The notes: generated by a model not told the origin, from the letters alone. 64,000 nt of DNA from VAZQ01 sp963756715 (GCA_963756715.1 CAVWOV010000033.1:7141-71140); one strand, 5' to 3'; positions 27,154-36,650 are shown, counted from the stretch's first letter. A program made the numbers and translations.

Positions 27154-27638
27154 CCATGAACGCCGCACGCACGATCAACTTCACGCTCAACGGCGAAAGC
27201 GTCAGCGCCGACATCAAGCCGCACCACAACCTTGTCGAGGTGCTGCAAAACGAATTCAATCTGCTGGGCGCACGCGAAAGCTGCGCGCAAGGGCTGTGCG
27301 GCTGCTGTACCGTGCTGGTTAACGGCATCGCGGTGTCGGGCTGCCTCTACCTCGCGGTCTTCGCGGATGGCGCCGAGGTAACGACGATCGAGCACGTGGC
27401 CAAGGGCGATACCTTGAGCCCGGTGCAGGAAGCTTTCATCGAGGCCGGCGCGTTCCAGTGCGGCTACTGCACACCCGGCTTCATCCTGATGACCGGCCAG
27501 TTGCTCGACCGCAATCCCGATCCGGATGATGATGAGATCAAGCATTATCTGTCCGGCAATCTCTGCCGCTGCGGCACTTATCCGGAGGTGATCCAGGCGG
27601 TGAAGATCGCGGCGCGCAAGCGCAAAGAGGCGGCCTGA
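27150..27638 (+). CDS. Molybdenum hydroxylase [2Fe-2S] small subunit (CoxS-like)
   Basis: A 162-residue ferredoxin-type subunit. The N-terminal plant-type cluster motif is CAQGLCGCCTVLVNG with a further Cys in SGCLYL. The C-terminal helical domain has CGYCTPGF and LCRCGTY for the second cluster next to the molybdopterin. The start ATG 27150 overlaps the large-subunit stop, indicating translational coupling. It completes a three-subunit enzyme. Confidence 0.95.
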   Translation: MTMNAARTINFTLNGESVSADIKPHHNLVEVLQNEFNLLGARESCAQGLCGCCTVLVNGIAVSGCLYLAVFADGAEVTTIEHVAKGDTLSPVQEAFIEAGAFQCGYCTPGFILMTGQLLDRNPDPDDDEIKHYLSGNLCRCGTYPEVIQAVKIAARKRKEAA

Positions 27639-27719
27639 TTTGCGACGCTGCGCTGCGTCCTGGACAGAAGCAAGCATCTCGCGGGCTTGCTATAGCTTTC
27701 GACCGGAGCACGCGCGCGC

Positions 27720-29417
27720 ATGACTACCGAACCCATGCATGTCGAGACCGACGTCCTGATCATCGGATCCGGCGGCGCCGGCATGTATGCGGCGATCGAG
27801 GCGGCACGTCGTGGCGCCGCGGTGTTCCTCGCCGATCGCAGCCTGATTGGACGCGGCGGCGCCACCGTCATGGCGCAGATGACGGTCGCGGTCGCGCTCG
27901 GCCAGGAAACGCCGGACCACTGGAGCCATCACTACGACGACACGCTCGAAGCCGGACGCGGGCTGTGCGACGAGCGGCTCGCGCAACTGCTCTGCGAGGA
28001 AGGCCCCGAGTGCATCCTCGAAATGGATGAATGGGGCGTCGGCTGGGCCCGCAAGGACGGCCATATCACCGCGACGATGGCGCCCGGACACGACCGGCCG
28101 CGCTGCGTCTATGTCGACTTTCTCAACACCGGCCCGGCGGTCTCGCGGACGCTGCGCACGGTGGTCAAGCGTACGTCCGGAATTCGCCAGGCCGGTGACC
28201 TGCTGATCGTCGATCTATTGCGCCACGACGGCGAGGTGGTGGGCGCCTGTGCGCTGCATCTGCCGAGCGGGAAGCCCGTCACCATCGCCGCCAAGGCAAC
28301 GATCGTGGCGACCGGCGGACTGACGCGGCTTTACCGCCGCAACAGCGCCTCCGCCAACATGAGCGGCGACGGCTATGCGCTGGCGTTGCGCGCCGGCGCG
28401 CCGCTGATCGATATGGAATTCGTGCAGTTCTTCCCGATCGGACACCTTGCCCCAAGGTTGATCGGGATGGACCCGATCATGTGGGATCCGTTCCGCTACA
28501 AGCTCGGCGGCAAATTGCTCAACCGCGAGGGCGAGGAGTTCACCGCGCGTTATGGCGTCAGCGAGAGTGGGCGCTATGTCGTCACCCGCGATCTCGCCAC
28601 CTATGCGATCGTCAAGGAGAACGAGGCCGGGCGGGGCTCGCCGCACGGCGGCGCTTATCTCTCCTTCCAGCATTGCTCGGAGGCCGAGTTGCGCGCGGCC
28701 TTCGGACCGGTGATCGACCGGCTGGCGGCGAACTACATCGACCTCACCAAGACGCCAATCGAGGTCGCGCCGATCGCGCATTACCACATGGGCGGTGTCG
28801 TCGCCGACACCCAGATGCAAACCGAAGTGCCGGGCCTCCTGGTCGCGGGCGAAGCGGTCGGCGGCGCCAACGGCGCCAACCGCCTCTCCGGCAATGCCAT
28901 TACCGAAGCGCTGGTGTTCGGCCGCCGCGCCGGGGCGACCGCTGCGGAGCGCGCGAGCCGGAACCATCAGCAGGCATTCGTCCCGCAGGCTGCGCGCGCA
29001 ACACTCGACCTGCTCGCCGCCACCACCGCGCGCCCGGACATCAACACCGCCGCTATGGTGCAGACATTGCAAGCCGCGATGGCGGACGACGCCGGTCCGT
29101 TCCGCACCGAGGCGAAGCTCAGGCGAGCGCTCGCCACCATCGGCGATCTCACCGGCGCGCTGGGGACGCGACCCGCCGGCGACGGCGGGGCGTTCGATCT
29201 GCAACAGCTCGATTGGTTCGACCTGCGCAACATGCTGACCGTTGCACGCACGGTCGCGCAGGCCGCGCTGATGCGCACCGAAAGCCGCGGCGCCCACCAG
29301 CGCGAGGACTTTCCCGGCATGCTGCCGGAATGGCACGTCAACCAGGTGCAGCGGCTTGACGGCGACCGCATCGTGCTGGAGTCCGTCCCGGCGCCCGCCC
29401 AGGCTGCCGCGCAATGA
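27720..29417 (+). CDS. Fumarate reductase/succinate dehydrogenase-like flavoprotein with altered active site
   Basis: A 565-residue FAD protein of the SdhA/FrdA/aspartate-oxidase superfamily. It has the Rossmann loop IIGSGGAGMYAAIEAARRG (from about residue 14), the capping domain, HYHMGG (about 354) and GANRLSGNAITE (about 385) near the isoalloxazine. At the segment where SdhA/FrdA read QFHPTG this protein reads QFFPIG (about 236–241), so the substrate-binding His and Thr are replaced. The substrate is therefore probably not succinate or fumarate. Its stop overlaps the start of the small iron–sulfur protein. It has no twin-arginine signal and is cytoplasmic. Confidence 0.85.
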   Translation: MTTEPMHVETDVLIIGSGGAGMYAAIEAARRGAAVFLADRSLIGRGGATVMAQMTVAVALGQETPDHWSHHYDDTLEAGRGLCDERLAQLLCEEGPECILEMDEWGVGWARKDGHITATMAPGHDRPRCVYVDFLNTGPAVSRTLRTVVKRTSGIRQAGDLLIVDLLRHDGEVVGACALHLPSGKPVTIAAKATIVATGGLTRLYRRNSASANMSGDGYALALRAGAPLIDMEFVQFFPIGHLAPRLIGMDPIMWDPFRYKLGGKLLNREGEEFTARYGVSESGRYVVTRDLATYAIVKENEAGRGSPHGGAYLSFQHCSEAELRAAFGPVIDRLAANYIDLTKTPIEVAPIAHYHMGGVVADTQMQTEVPGLLVAGEAVGGANGANRLSGNAITEALVFGRRAGATAAERASRNHQQAFVPQAARATLDLLAATTARPDINTAAMVQTLQAAMADDAGPFRTEAKLRRALATIGDLTGALGTRPAGDGGAFDLQQLDWFDLRNMLTVARTVAQAALMRTESRGAHQREDFPGMLPEWHVNQVQRLDGDRIVLESVPAPAQAAAQ

Positions 29418-29752
29418 CGGCCACCGCCACACTCCGGGTCTGGCGCGGCAGCGCCGCCAATGCGGGGCGCTGGGAGCATTACGACGTGCCGTTCGAGCCC
29501 GGCCAGTCCGTGCTCGATGGTCTGCGCTGGATCCGCAGCAACCGCGACCCGAGCCTTGCCGTCCGCTTCTCCTGCATCAATGCCAATGCGTGCAAGGAAT
29601 GCATGATGGAGCTTGACGGGAAAACCGTCTATGCCTGCACCGCACGACTTGAGCCCCGCGCGATGACCTTGGCTCCGCTTCCGAACAAGCGGCTGGTCCG
29701 CGATCTCGTCACCGAAATCGCCCCGCCTGCCGAACGGTTCCTGGTAAAATAA
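29414..29752 (+). CDS. Short [2Fe-2S] partner of the flavoprotein (SdhB N-terminal-like)
   Basis: A 112-residue protein matching only the N-terminal ferredoxin half of SdhB/FrdB. It opens TLRVWRGSAAN, has FEPGQSVLDGLRWI, and carries four cysteines (54, 60, 63, 75) spaced C-x5-C-x2-C-x11-C as in the [2Fe-2S] site. The C-terminal half that binds [4Fe-4S] and [3Fe-4S] clusters in true SdhB is absent, and no membrane anchor genes follow. The ATGA overlap with the flavoprotein argues for a two-subunit soluble complex. Confidence 0.82.
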   Translation: MTATATLRVWRGSAANAGRWEHYDVPFEPGQSVLDGLRWIRSNRDPSLAVRFSCINANACKECMMELDGKTVYACTARLEPRAMTLAPLPNKRLVRDLVTEIAPPAERFLVK

Positions 29753-29842
29753 ACCTCCTGCGATCGAATAGGATTTCCGAGATGTTCCAGACCCGAAAAG
29801 AAGATTTGTCCGTACGAGCGGACGCCGGTCGCATTCGGCGAC

Positions 29843-31336
29843 ATGCGCGGTTGGATGGATGCACTGCGCGCCCATGACGAGTTGCAGGAGGTCAACGGCG
29901 AAGTCGACTGGAACATCGAGCTCGGCACCATCATGCGCCTCGCGCAAGGGCCCGGCACCGGCAAGGCGATCGTCTTCAACAATATCAAGGACTACAACAA
30001 GCCCGATAGCCGCTGCCGCCGCATCTTCGGCTCGTCGCTCAACAGCTATCGCCGCATCGCCATCATGATGGGGCTGCCGCCCGACACCCATCCACGCGAG
30101 CTCGTCAAGATCAGCCGCACCATCCTGACCGGCGCGATCCCGCCGAAGATCGTCGCCACCGGCCCGGTGAAGGAGAACATCCTCAAGGGCGACGACATCG
30201 ACCTGTTCGACTTTCCGGCACCCTGGTGGAACCGGCTTGATGGCGGCCGCTATATCCAGACCTACGGCGGCTGCGTCACCAAGGACCCCGAGACCGGCGT
30301 GATGAACGTCGGGGTCTATCGCGGCATGATCGGCGACAAGAACAAGCTGCCGATCCTGATGTGGCGCGCGCAGCATATCGGCCAACATGCCACCGCCTGG
30401 GAACACGGCGGGGTCAACGAAATGCCGATCGCGATCGCGATGGGCTGGGAGCCGGCGCTCGCCTTCACGGGCGGCTCGCCGGTGCCGAAGGGCACCTGCG
30501 AGTACGACGTGATCGGCGCGATCCGCGGTGCGCCGGTCGAACTGGTGAAATGCGAGAGCCACGACCTTTATGTGCCGGCCACCGCCGAGATCGTGATCGA
30601 AGGCTTTCTGCAGCTCGACCCGGACAACTTCGTGATGGAGGGCCCCTACGCCGAATTCACCGGATACCTCGCGGGCGACAAGGCGCCGAAGCCCACGATC
30701 CGCGTCACCGCCATCACCCACCGCAACGACCCGATCCTGCGCGGCACCATCGAGGGCTCGCTGCCGGGCAGCTATTCGGAAAACGGCGTGGTGTCGTCGA
30801 TCATGCGCGCCGCCACCGCCTGGAATGTGCTCGATCGCGCCGGCGTGCCCGGCATCACCGACGTGTGGTGCCCGCCGGTGCAGACCGGCATCAACGTGCT
30901 GGTGCGCATGAAGCAGAGCTACCGCGGGCAGGCCAAGCAGGCGGCCAATGCGCTGTGGGGCTCATCGGCCGCGCACGTGCGCTACAAGCACGTCACCGTG
31001 GTCGATGACGACATCGACATCCACGACTACGGGGCGGTCGACTGGGCGATCGCTCACCGGGTCAATGCGGGCGAGGATGACATCGTCATCATGCCGGCGA
31101 CCTTCGGCGCCGGTCTCGATCCGTCCACCCGCAAGCGCGACCGCAATCCGGCGCTGTTCGGCACCGGCAAATGGAACCGGGTGCTGATCGACGCCACCAT
31201 GAACCTCGACTACGACCCTGATCCGGACTTTGGCGGCGCGCGCTTCCCGCCGACCGTGTGGCCCGAGAAGGACGACCTCGACAAAGCTTACGCGCGCTGG
31301 AGCGAACTCGGGCTCGGCAAGCCGAAGGCCGGGTAA
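29843..31336 (+). CDS. UbiD family (prFMN-dependent) decarboxylase
   Basis: A 497-residue member of the UbiD superfamily, which removes or adds CO2 on aromatic or unsaturated acids using prenylated FMN. The active-site region EGPYAEFTGYLAG (about residues 265–277) carries the paired glutamates of the family, and MNVGVYRGMIGDKNKL upstream matches its prFMN-binding side. I use ATG 29843, but about 15 in-frame codons before it (PYERTPVAFGD) also read as protein, so the true start may be upstream, possibly masked by a base error. No ubiX for cofactor supply is in this window. It ends the operon begun by coxG. Confidence 0.9.
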   Translation: MRGWMDALRAHDELQEVNGEVDWNIELGTIMRLAQGPGTGKAIVFNNIKDYNKPDSRCRRIFGSSLNSYRRIAIMMGLPPDTHPRELVKISRTILTGAIPPKIVATGPVKENILKGDDIDLFDFPAPWWNRLDGGRYIQTYGGCVTKDPETGVMNVGVYRGMIGDKNKLPILMWRAQHIGQHATAWEHGGVNEMPIAIAMGWEPALAFTGGSPVPKGTCEYDVIGAIRGAPVELVKCESHDLYVPATAEIVIEGFLQLDPDNFVMEGPYAEFTGYLAGDKAPKPTIRVTAITHRNDPILRGTIEGSLPGSYSENGVVSSIMRAATAWNVLDRAGVPGITDVWCPPVQTGINVLVRMKQSYRGQAKQAANALWGSSAAHVRYKHVTVVDDDIDIHDYGAVDWAIAHRVNAGEDDIVIMPATFGAGLDPSTRKRDRNPALFGTGKWNRVLIDATMNLDYDPDPDFGGARFPPTVWPEKDDLDKAYARWSELGLGKPKAG

Positions 31337-31374
31337 GCTCAGGCGTCGTCGTCAGGGACGCCCTCTTTCCACCG

Positions 31375-31404
31375 AGCCCGATCGGCGAAACGCCAGATCG
31401 GGCT
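31375..31404 (+). terminator. Hairpin after the UbiD gene, possible terminator
   Basis: AGCCCGATC and GATCGGGCT form a perfect 9-bp stem, with an inner GGCG-AAA-CGCC stem and one bulged A, starting 38 bp after the UbiD stop. No run of T follows, so it may be a 3'-stabilising hairpin or a Rho-assisted end rather than an intrinsic terminator. Confidence 0.4.
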
Positions 31405-31555
31405 TCGAAATCGAGAGAGCCTGCGCGCAAGCCTGCGACCCTGTTGCGCATTTTTTCGCAACATTTTGAACCGAAGCCGCTTGCGGCACAGGCTAGCGGA
31501 GGCCCAATCTTTATCCCTTGCCGCTCTTTGTCCCGTCGCACGAGAGGAGGTTCCT

Positions 31556-31921
31556 GTGAACAGACTCGTGATTGCCAGCGTGACAGCATTCTGCCTTTGC
31601 GTTGCGGCCGAACTGCCGGCTGCCGCTCAGGCGCCGAATCAAGACGTGACCTCGCAGTCGCCACCGCCGCCGGCCGAGCCCAAATATCTCGACATGAGTG
31701 CGGTCCCCGCTCTCACACCGGACCGGGTCATGAAGGTTCAGCAGGCGCTTCAACGAAAGGGCTTCGATGCCGGCCCGATCGACGGCATTCTCGGACCCAT
31801 GACTAAAGAAGCCGTGCGCAAATACCAGGACCGGTACGGAATTAAGCCGAGCGGCGAGATCGACAACCAGACCCTCTACGCACTCGGCGGCGCCGAATTG
31901 GCAAGCCGCCCGGGCGGGTGA
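31556..31921 (+). CDS. Exported peptidoglycan-binding domain protein
   Basis: A 121-residue protein from GTG 31556, chosen because a perfect AGGAGG lies eight bases upstream. A signal peptide (about 1–24, ending AAAQ) is followed by a Pro/Ser linker and one PG_binding_1 domain. That domain reads VQQALQRKGFDAGPIDGILG, then KEAVRKYQDRYGIKPSGEI and NQTLYALGG. It presumably binds cell wall in the periplasm. No enzymatic domain is attached, so it may act as a targeting or structural factor. Confidence 0.85.
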   Translation: MNRLVIASVTAFCLCVAAELPAAAQAPNQDVTSQSPPPPAEPKYLDMSAVPALTPDRVMKVQQALQRKGFDAGPIDGILGPMTKEAVRKYQDRYGIKPSGEIDNQTLYALGGAELASRPGG

Positions 31922-32169
31922 TCAATACAGCGGGCAGGCCGGCCGACGTCCGCTGCGAAAAATTGCACGCCGTCCCGTCGCACGCCGTGGATGTCGCGCG
32001 CAAAAATGGAATTTTCGGAATAATTGTCGCAGGGGCGGAGAAACTGCCCTGACGGCACCCGATCGCAATGCTTTTGCCACCAATTCCTGGCCTCCTGTCG
32101 TTAGGGGCCGGGTTTCGGGGCTGGCGAGAAGCGTATTTCAAATCAGTGATAACGCGATAGTGAGGCAAC
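31922..32169. other. Intergenic region before the RND genes
   Basis: Part of a 333-bp stretch without a gene; the sequence turns AT-rich from about 32140. No divergent regulator gene of the TetR or LysR type, usual beside RND pumps, is present. Confidence 0.4.
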
Positions 32170-32213
32170 GCAGCATATATTATGCTGCATCGCGGTAAGT
32201 ATATGATTATAAT
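32170..32213 (+). promoter_or_regulatory. Palindrome plus -10-like box upstream of the RND adaptor
   Basis: GCAGCATA-TAT-TATGCTGC (32170–32188) is a perfect 8-bp inverted repeat in AT-rich DNA. TATAAT at 32208–32213 is a consensus -10 hexamer 42 bp before the adaptor start. The palindrome would cover the -35 region, an arrangement typical of a TetR-type operator. No good -35 hexamer is visible. Confidence 0.35.
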
Positions 32214-32254
32214 CTATTAAGTTATCGATTCTTGAGCGAAACGGGGGAACTTGC

Positions 32255-33465
32255 ATGCTGTTGTCTAAACCGATGGGCATTTTGCTCGTGTGCGGCGGCC
32301 TGGGGTTGGGATTGACCGCCTGCACCGAAGCCGAAACGTCGGTGCCAAGCGAAGTGGTCGAAGTCGGCGTCGTTACGATGCAGCCAGCCGTACGGCCCGT
32401 CATCCGTGAACTTCCAGGCCGGATCTCGCCGACACGAATCGCCGAGGTGCGGGCACGCGTGTCCGGCATCGTAATGGAGCGAACCTTCCAGCAGGGCGCC
32501 GACGTGAAAGCGGGCGACGTGCTGTATCGGATTGATCCCGCATCGTTCAAAGTGGATCTGCAGGCGAGCGAAGCCGCACTCGCAAAGGCGCAGGCCGTGC
32601 TCGATCAGGCGACGCAGCAGGCGAAGCGCGTCGAGACGCTGATGGCCGGTCGCGTCGCGACCCAGGTTCAGCACGAGACATCGATCGCCAATCTCCGTAA
32701 GGCCGAAGCCGACGTCGCCGCCCGCCAGGCCGACCTCCAGCGCTCCCGTCTGAGTCTGGAATACGCCACCGTGCGCTCGCCGATCAGCGGCCGGATCGGA
32801 CGCGCCCTGGTCACCGAGGGTGCGCTGGTCGGACAGGGCGAAGCAACCCACATGGCGACCGTTCAGCAATTGGACACGGTCTATGCCGACTTCACGCAGT
32901 CGATCAGCGAGCTCAACGAGCTTCGGCGCAATTTCGAGAGCGGCGAACTCGAGACCGTCGCCCCGAAACCGCGACGGTGCGGCTGGTGCTCGATGATGGC
33001 ACCCTCTTTCCGCATCCGGGCAGATTGCTGTTCACCGACGCCACCGTCGATCCGACGACCGGTCAGGTGACGTTGCGCGGCGCCTTTCCAAACCCGAAGC
33101 ACGAGTTGCTGCCCGGCATGTATGTGCGCGTGCAGATCGAGCAGGGCATCGACAGTGACGCGCTGGCGGTGCCGCAGCAAGCGATCCAGCGCAACGATGC
33201 GGGCGACAGCGAAGTCTACGTGGTTTCCGACGACAATCGCGCGATCCTGCGACAGGTCCGGACCGGCCGCGTCGTCGACGATCACTGGTTGATCCAGGAT
33301 GGTCTCAAAGCCGGTGAGCGCGTGGTCGTCGAGGGCTTCCAGAAGTTCGTTCCCGGGGCACGCGTACGGCCCGTGCCATGGCGACAGGAGCGCACCGCCA
33401 GTTCCGAGCCCGACACGCACAACATGCGCCGGGTCGAGACCTCGACCACGACAATAACCCGCTGA
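32255..33465 (+). pseudogene. RND efflux periplasmic adaptor (AcrA/MexA family), one frameshift
   Basis: A lipoprotein adaptor with lipobox LTAC, the barrel-sandwich start GRISPTRIAEVRARVSGIV, a coiled-coil hairpin (about residues 100–170) and the lipoyl half ATVRSPISGRIGRALV. At about 32963 the frame changes: the rest (VRLVLDDGTLFPHPG, then LLPGMYVRVQIEQG) is one frame away, as if one G were missing in CCCCGAAACC. Joined length is about 403 residues, normal for the family. It should link an inner-membrane RND pump to an outer-membrane channel; the pump gene that follows is badly broken and no channel gene is present. Confidence 0.85.
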
Positions 33466-33471
33466 ACGAGA

Positions 33472-36469
33472 TTGCCGGTGCCGAGCTTCTTCATCGACCG
33501 GCCGGTTTTTGCGTGGGTGATCGCGCTGTTCATCTGCCTGATCGGCGTGATCGCAATTCCGCAGCTGCCGGTCGCGCAATATCCCATCATTGCGCCGCCG
33601 TCGATCTCGGTGAGCACCGCCTATCCGGGCGCGTCGCCGGAGAATCTCTACAACAGCGTGACGCGCCTGATCGAGGAAGAGCTTAACGGCGCGAGCGGCA
33701 TCCTCAATTTCGAAGTCGACCAGCGATTCGCTGGGCCAGGTCGAGATCACCGCCAACTTCGTGCCCGGCACCGACACCAACCTGGCGTCGGTCGAGGTGC
33801 AGAACCGTCTCAAGCGCGTCGAGGCGCGGCTGCCGCGCGCAGTCATTCAGCAGGGCATCCTGGTCGAGGAAGCGTCGACCGCCGTGCTGCAACTCGTCAC
33901 GCTGCGTTCAACCGACGGCAGCCTGGACGAGGTTGGCCTCGGCGACTTCATGATCCGCAACATCGTGGGCGAGATTCGCCGGATTCCCGGCGTCGGCCGC
34001 GCCACGCTCTATTCGACCGAGCGGTCGCTGCGGATCTGGATCGACCCCGACAAGTTGATCGGCTTCAATCTGACGGCCGACGACGTGACCAAGGCCATCA
34101 GCGCACAGAACGCGCAGGTCGCCTCCGGCAGCATTGGCGCCGAGCCGAGCCGCAAGACTCAGCAGATTTCCGCCATGGTGCTGGTGAAGGGCGCAACTCG
34201 CCTCGCCGGAAGAGTTTGGCGCGATCGTCCTGCGCGCAAACCGCGACGGCTCTACGGTGCGGTTGCGCGACGTCGCCCGCGTCGAAGTCGGCGGCATGGC
34301 ATACCAATTCACCACCCGCCTCAACGGCCAGCCCAGCGCCGGCCTCTGCGGTGCTGCTGGCGCCGACCGGCAATGCGCTCGCAACCGCGAACGCCGTGCA
34401 GGGAGAAGATGGAGGAACTGTCGAAGTTCTTCCCACCCAACATCAAGTACGAGATTCCCTACGACATCACGCCGGTGGTGGAAGCCTCGATCCACAAGGT
34501 GCTGATGACGCTCATGGAGGCCGTCGTCCTGGTGTTCCTGGTGATGTTCCTGTTTCTGCAGAACATCCGCTACACCATCATTCCGACCGTCGTGGTGCCG
34601 GTGGCGCTGCTTGGAACCTGCACGACGCTGCTGCTGCTGGGCTTCTCGATCAATCTGCTGACGCTGTTCAGCATGGTGCTGGCGATCGGCATCCTGGTCG
34701 ACGACGCGATCGTGGTGGTCGAGAACGTCGAGCGCATCATGGCGACCGAAGGGCTGTCGCCGCGCGAGGCCACGCGCAAGGCGATGAGCCAGATCACCGG
34801 CGCGATCATCGGCATCACGCTGGTGCTGATTGCAGTCTTCATCCCGATGGCGTTCTTCCCGGGTTCGGTCGGATCATCTACCGCCAGTTCTCCGTCACCA
34901 TGGTGGCGGCGATCAGCTTCTCGGCGTTGATGGCGTTGACGCTGACGCCGGCGCTGTGCGCGACACTGCTCAAGCCGGTCAAGAAGGGCGACGGCCATGT
35001 GGGCGGCGGGCTGTTCGGCTGGTTCAACCGCGGCATGCAGCGCGCCCGCGAACGCTATCGGGGCGGCGTGCGCTGGATCCTGCTGCGCACCGGCCGCGCC
35101 ATGCTGGTCTATCTGTGCCTGCTGATCGGCGCTGGGCTGGGCGTTCGTGCGCATGCCGGGCGGCTTCCTGCCGGTGGACGACCAGGGCTTCTTTACGACC
35201 GACGTGCAGACACCGCCCGAAGCTTCGTTCAACCGCACCGCCGAGGTGGTGCGGCGGGTCGAGAACTATCTCATCAATCGCAGCGGCGTCGATTCGGTCA
35301 GCGTTTCTCACCGGCTTCAGCTTCCTCGGCCAGAGGCCAGAATACCGCGCAGGCCTTCATCACGCTGAAAGACTGGTCGGAGCGCGGCCCAAGGACTCGG
35401 CGAAAGCGATGTGGAAGACGCTAACCGGACGCTCGAGTCGATCAAGGACGCCAAAGTTTCCGCGCTCGAACCACCGCCGATCGACGAATCTCGGTAATTC
35501 GGCCGGCTTCAGCTTCCGGCTGCAGGACCGCGGTCAGCGCGGCTACGATGCGCTGATGCAGGCCAAGAGACCGGTTGCTTGCGGCGGCCGGCAAGAGCCC
35601 GGTGCTGCAGGACGTTTTCGTCGAAGGCTTGCCGCCGGCCGCGCAGGTGCAACTCGAGCATCGACCGCGAGAAGGCGGCAGCGTTTGGCGTCACCTTAGA
35701 GGACATCAACAACACGATCTCCACCAACCTCGGCTCGGCCTACATCAACGACTTCCCGAACCGCGGCCGTATGCAGCGCGTCATTGTCCAGTCCGATGAC
35801 CAACGGCGCATGCAGGACGGACGACATCCTCAAGTTCAGCGTGCGCAACAGCCAGGGCATAATTGGTACCGATCACGTCGTTCGCACCGTGCATTGGGAG
35901 GTTGGGCCCGACGCAGATCGTTGAGCTTCAACTACTATCCGTCAGTGCGCATCAGCGGTGCCGCCAAACCGGGCTACAGCAGCGGCGATGCCATCGCCGA
36001 GATGGAACGGCTCGCCGAATAGCTGCCGCGCGGCTTCGGCTTCGAATGGAGTGGCCAGTCGCTGCAGGAGAAGCTCTCCGGTTCGCAGGCGCCGTTCCTT
36101 CTGGCGCTTGTCGGCCCTGGTGGTGTTCCTCTGCCTTGCGGCGCTCTACGAAAGCTGGACCATCCCGCTCGCCGTCATCCTCACGGTGCCACTCGGCATG
36201 CTCGGCGCCGTGCTGGCGGCAACCTTCCGCGGATTGCCGAACGACGTCTATTTCACGGTGGCTTGATCACCATCGTGGGGCTTGCCGCCAAGGATGGCAT
36301 TCTCATCATCGAGTTCGCCAAGGATCTGCGCGCCCAGGGCAAGTCGCTGGCCGATGCCACCACCGAAGCCTGCTATCTGCGGTTCCGTCCGATCCTGATG
36401 ATCGGGCTCGCATTCATCTGCGGCGTCGCCCCGATGGTGATCGCTGCCGGTGCTAGCGCCAAGAGCTAG
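33472..36469 (+). pseudogene. RND (HAE1/AcrB-type) pump permease, heavily disrupted
   Basis: All parts of an AcrB-like pump can be found in order but scattered over three frames: SFFIDRPVFAWVIALFICLI at the start, VPGTDTNLASVEVQNRLKRV, then SMVLAIGILVDDAIVVVENV (proton-relay Asp pair), FNRTAEVVRRVENYL and finally GLITIVGLAAKDGILIIEFA. I count at least ten frame changes. In addition there are nonsense codons TAG at 36020–36022 (before LPRGFGFEWSG) and TAG at 36467–36469 (after GASAKS), both where CAG would fit the family. The last membrane segment after the second TAG is degenerate. It cannot make a pump as written. Confidence 0.85.
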
Positions 36470-36595
36470 CAGGCGATAGGCATCAGCGTATGGGCGGATG
36501 ATTGGTGGTGGTGCTGGGTGATTGGTGGGTGTTTCGGCGGCTAGCCAAGCAGGTAAATCGACGGCATCAGCCGGGCCGCAACTCCGCGCGGAACA

Positions 36596-36650
36596 CGCAA
36601 CGACGTCGATTTCACTGTTGGCGTGATCGGCACGGTGGGGCTGGCGGCTT
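36596..36650 (+). pseudogene. Second, degenerate RND fragment
   Basis: Translation gives RNDVDFTVGVIGTVGLAA, closely resembling NDVYFTVxLITIVGLAAKDG at 36239–36297 inside the broken RND permease about 355 bp upstream. At DNA level the two stretches share most bases around AACGACGTC-ATTTCAC. It may be a remnant of a partial duplication or of another RND gene. It is short, so chance resemblance is not excluded. Confidence 0.3.

Noticed and set aside
28967..30721. 584-codon open frame opposite the flavoprotein and UbiD genes
   Set aside because: Antisense shadow of recognised genes with no protein-like motifs.
36020..36022. TAG codons at sites where Gln is expected (here, 36467 and 10355), suggesting recoding of TAG
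   Set aside because: Intact genes in the window end in TAG as a normal stop (the Bug receptor at 12673 and the TsdA-like gene at 11591), and the suspected sites lie only in decayed genes.
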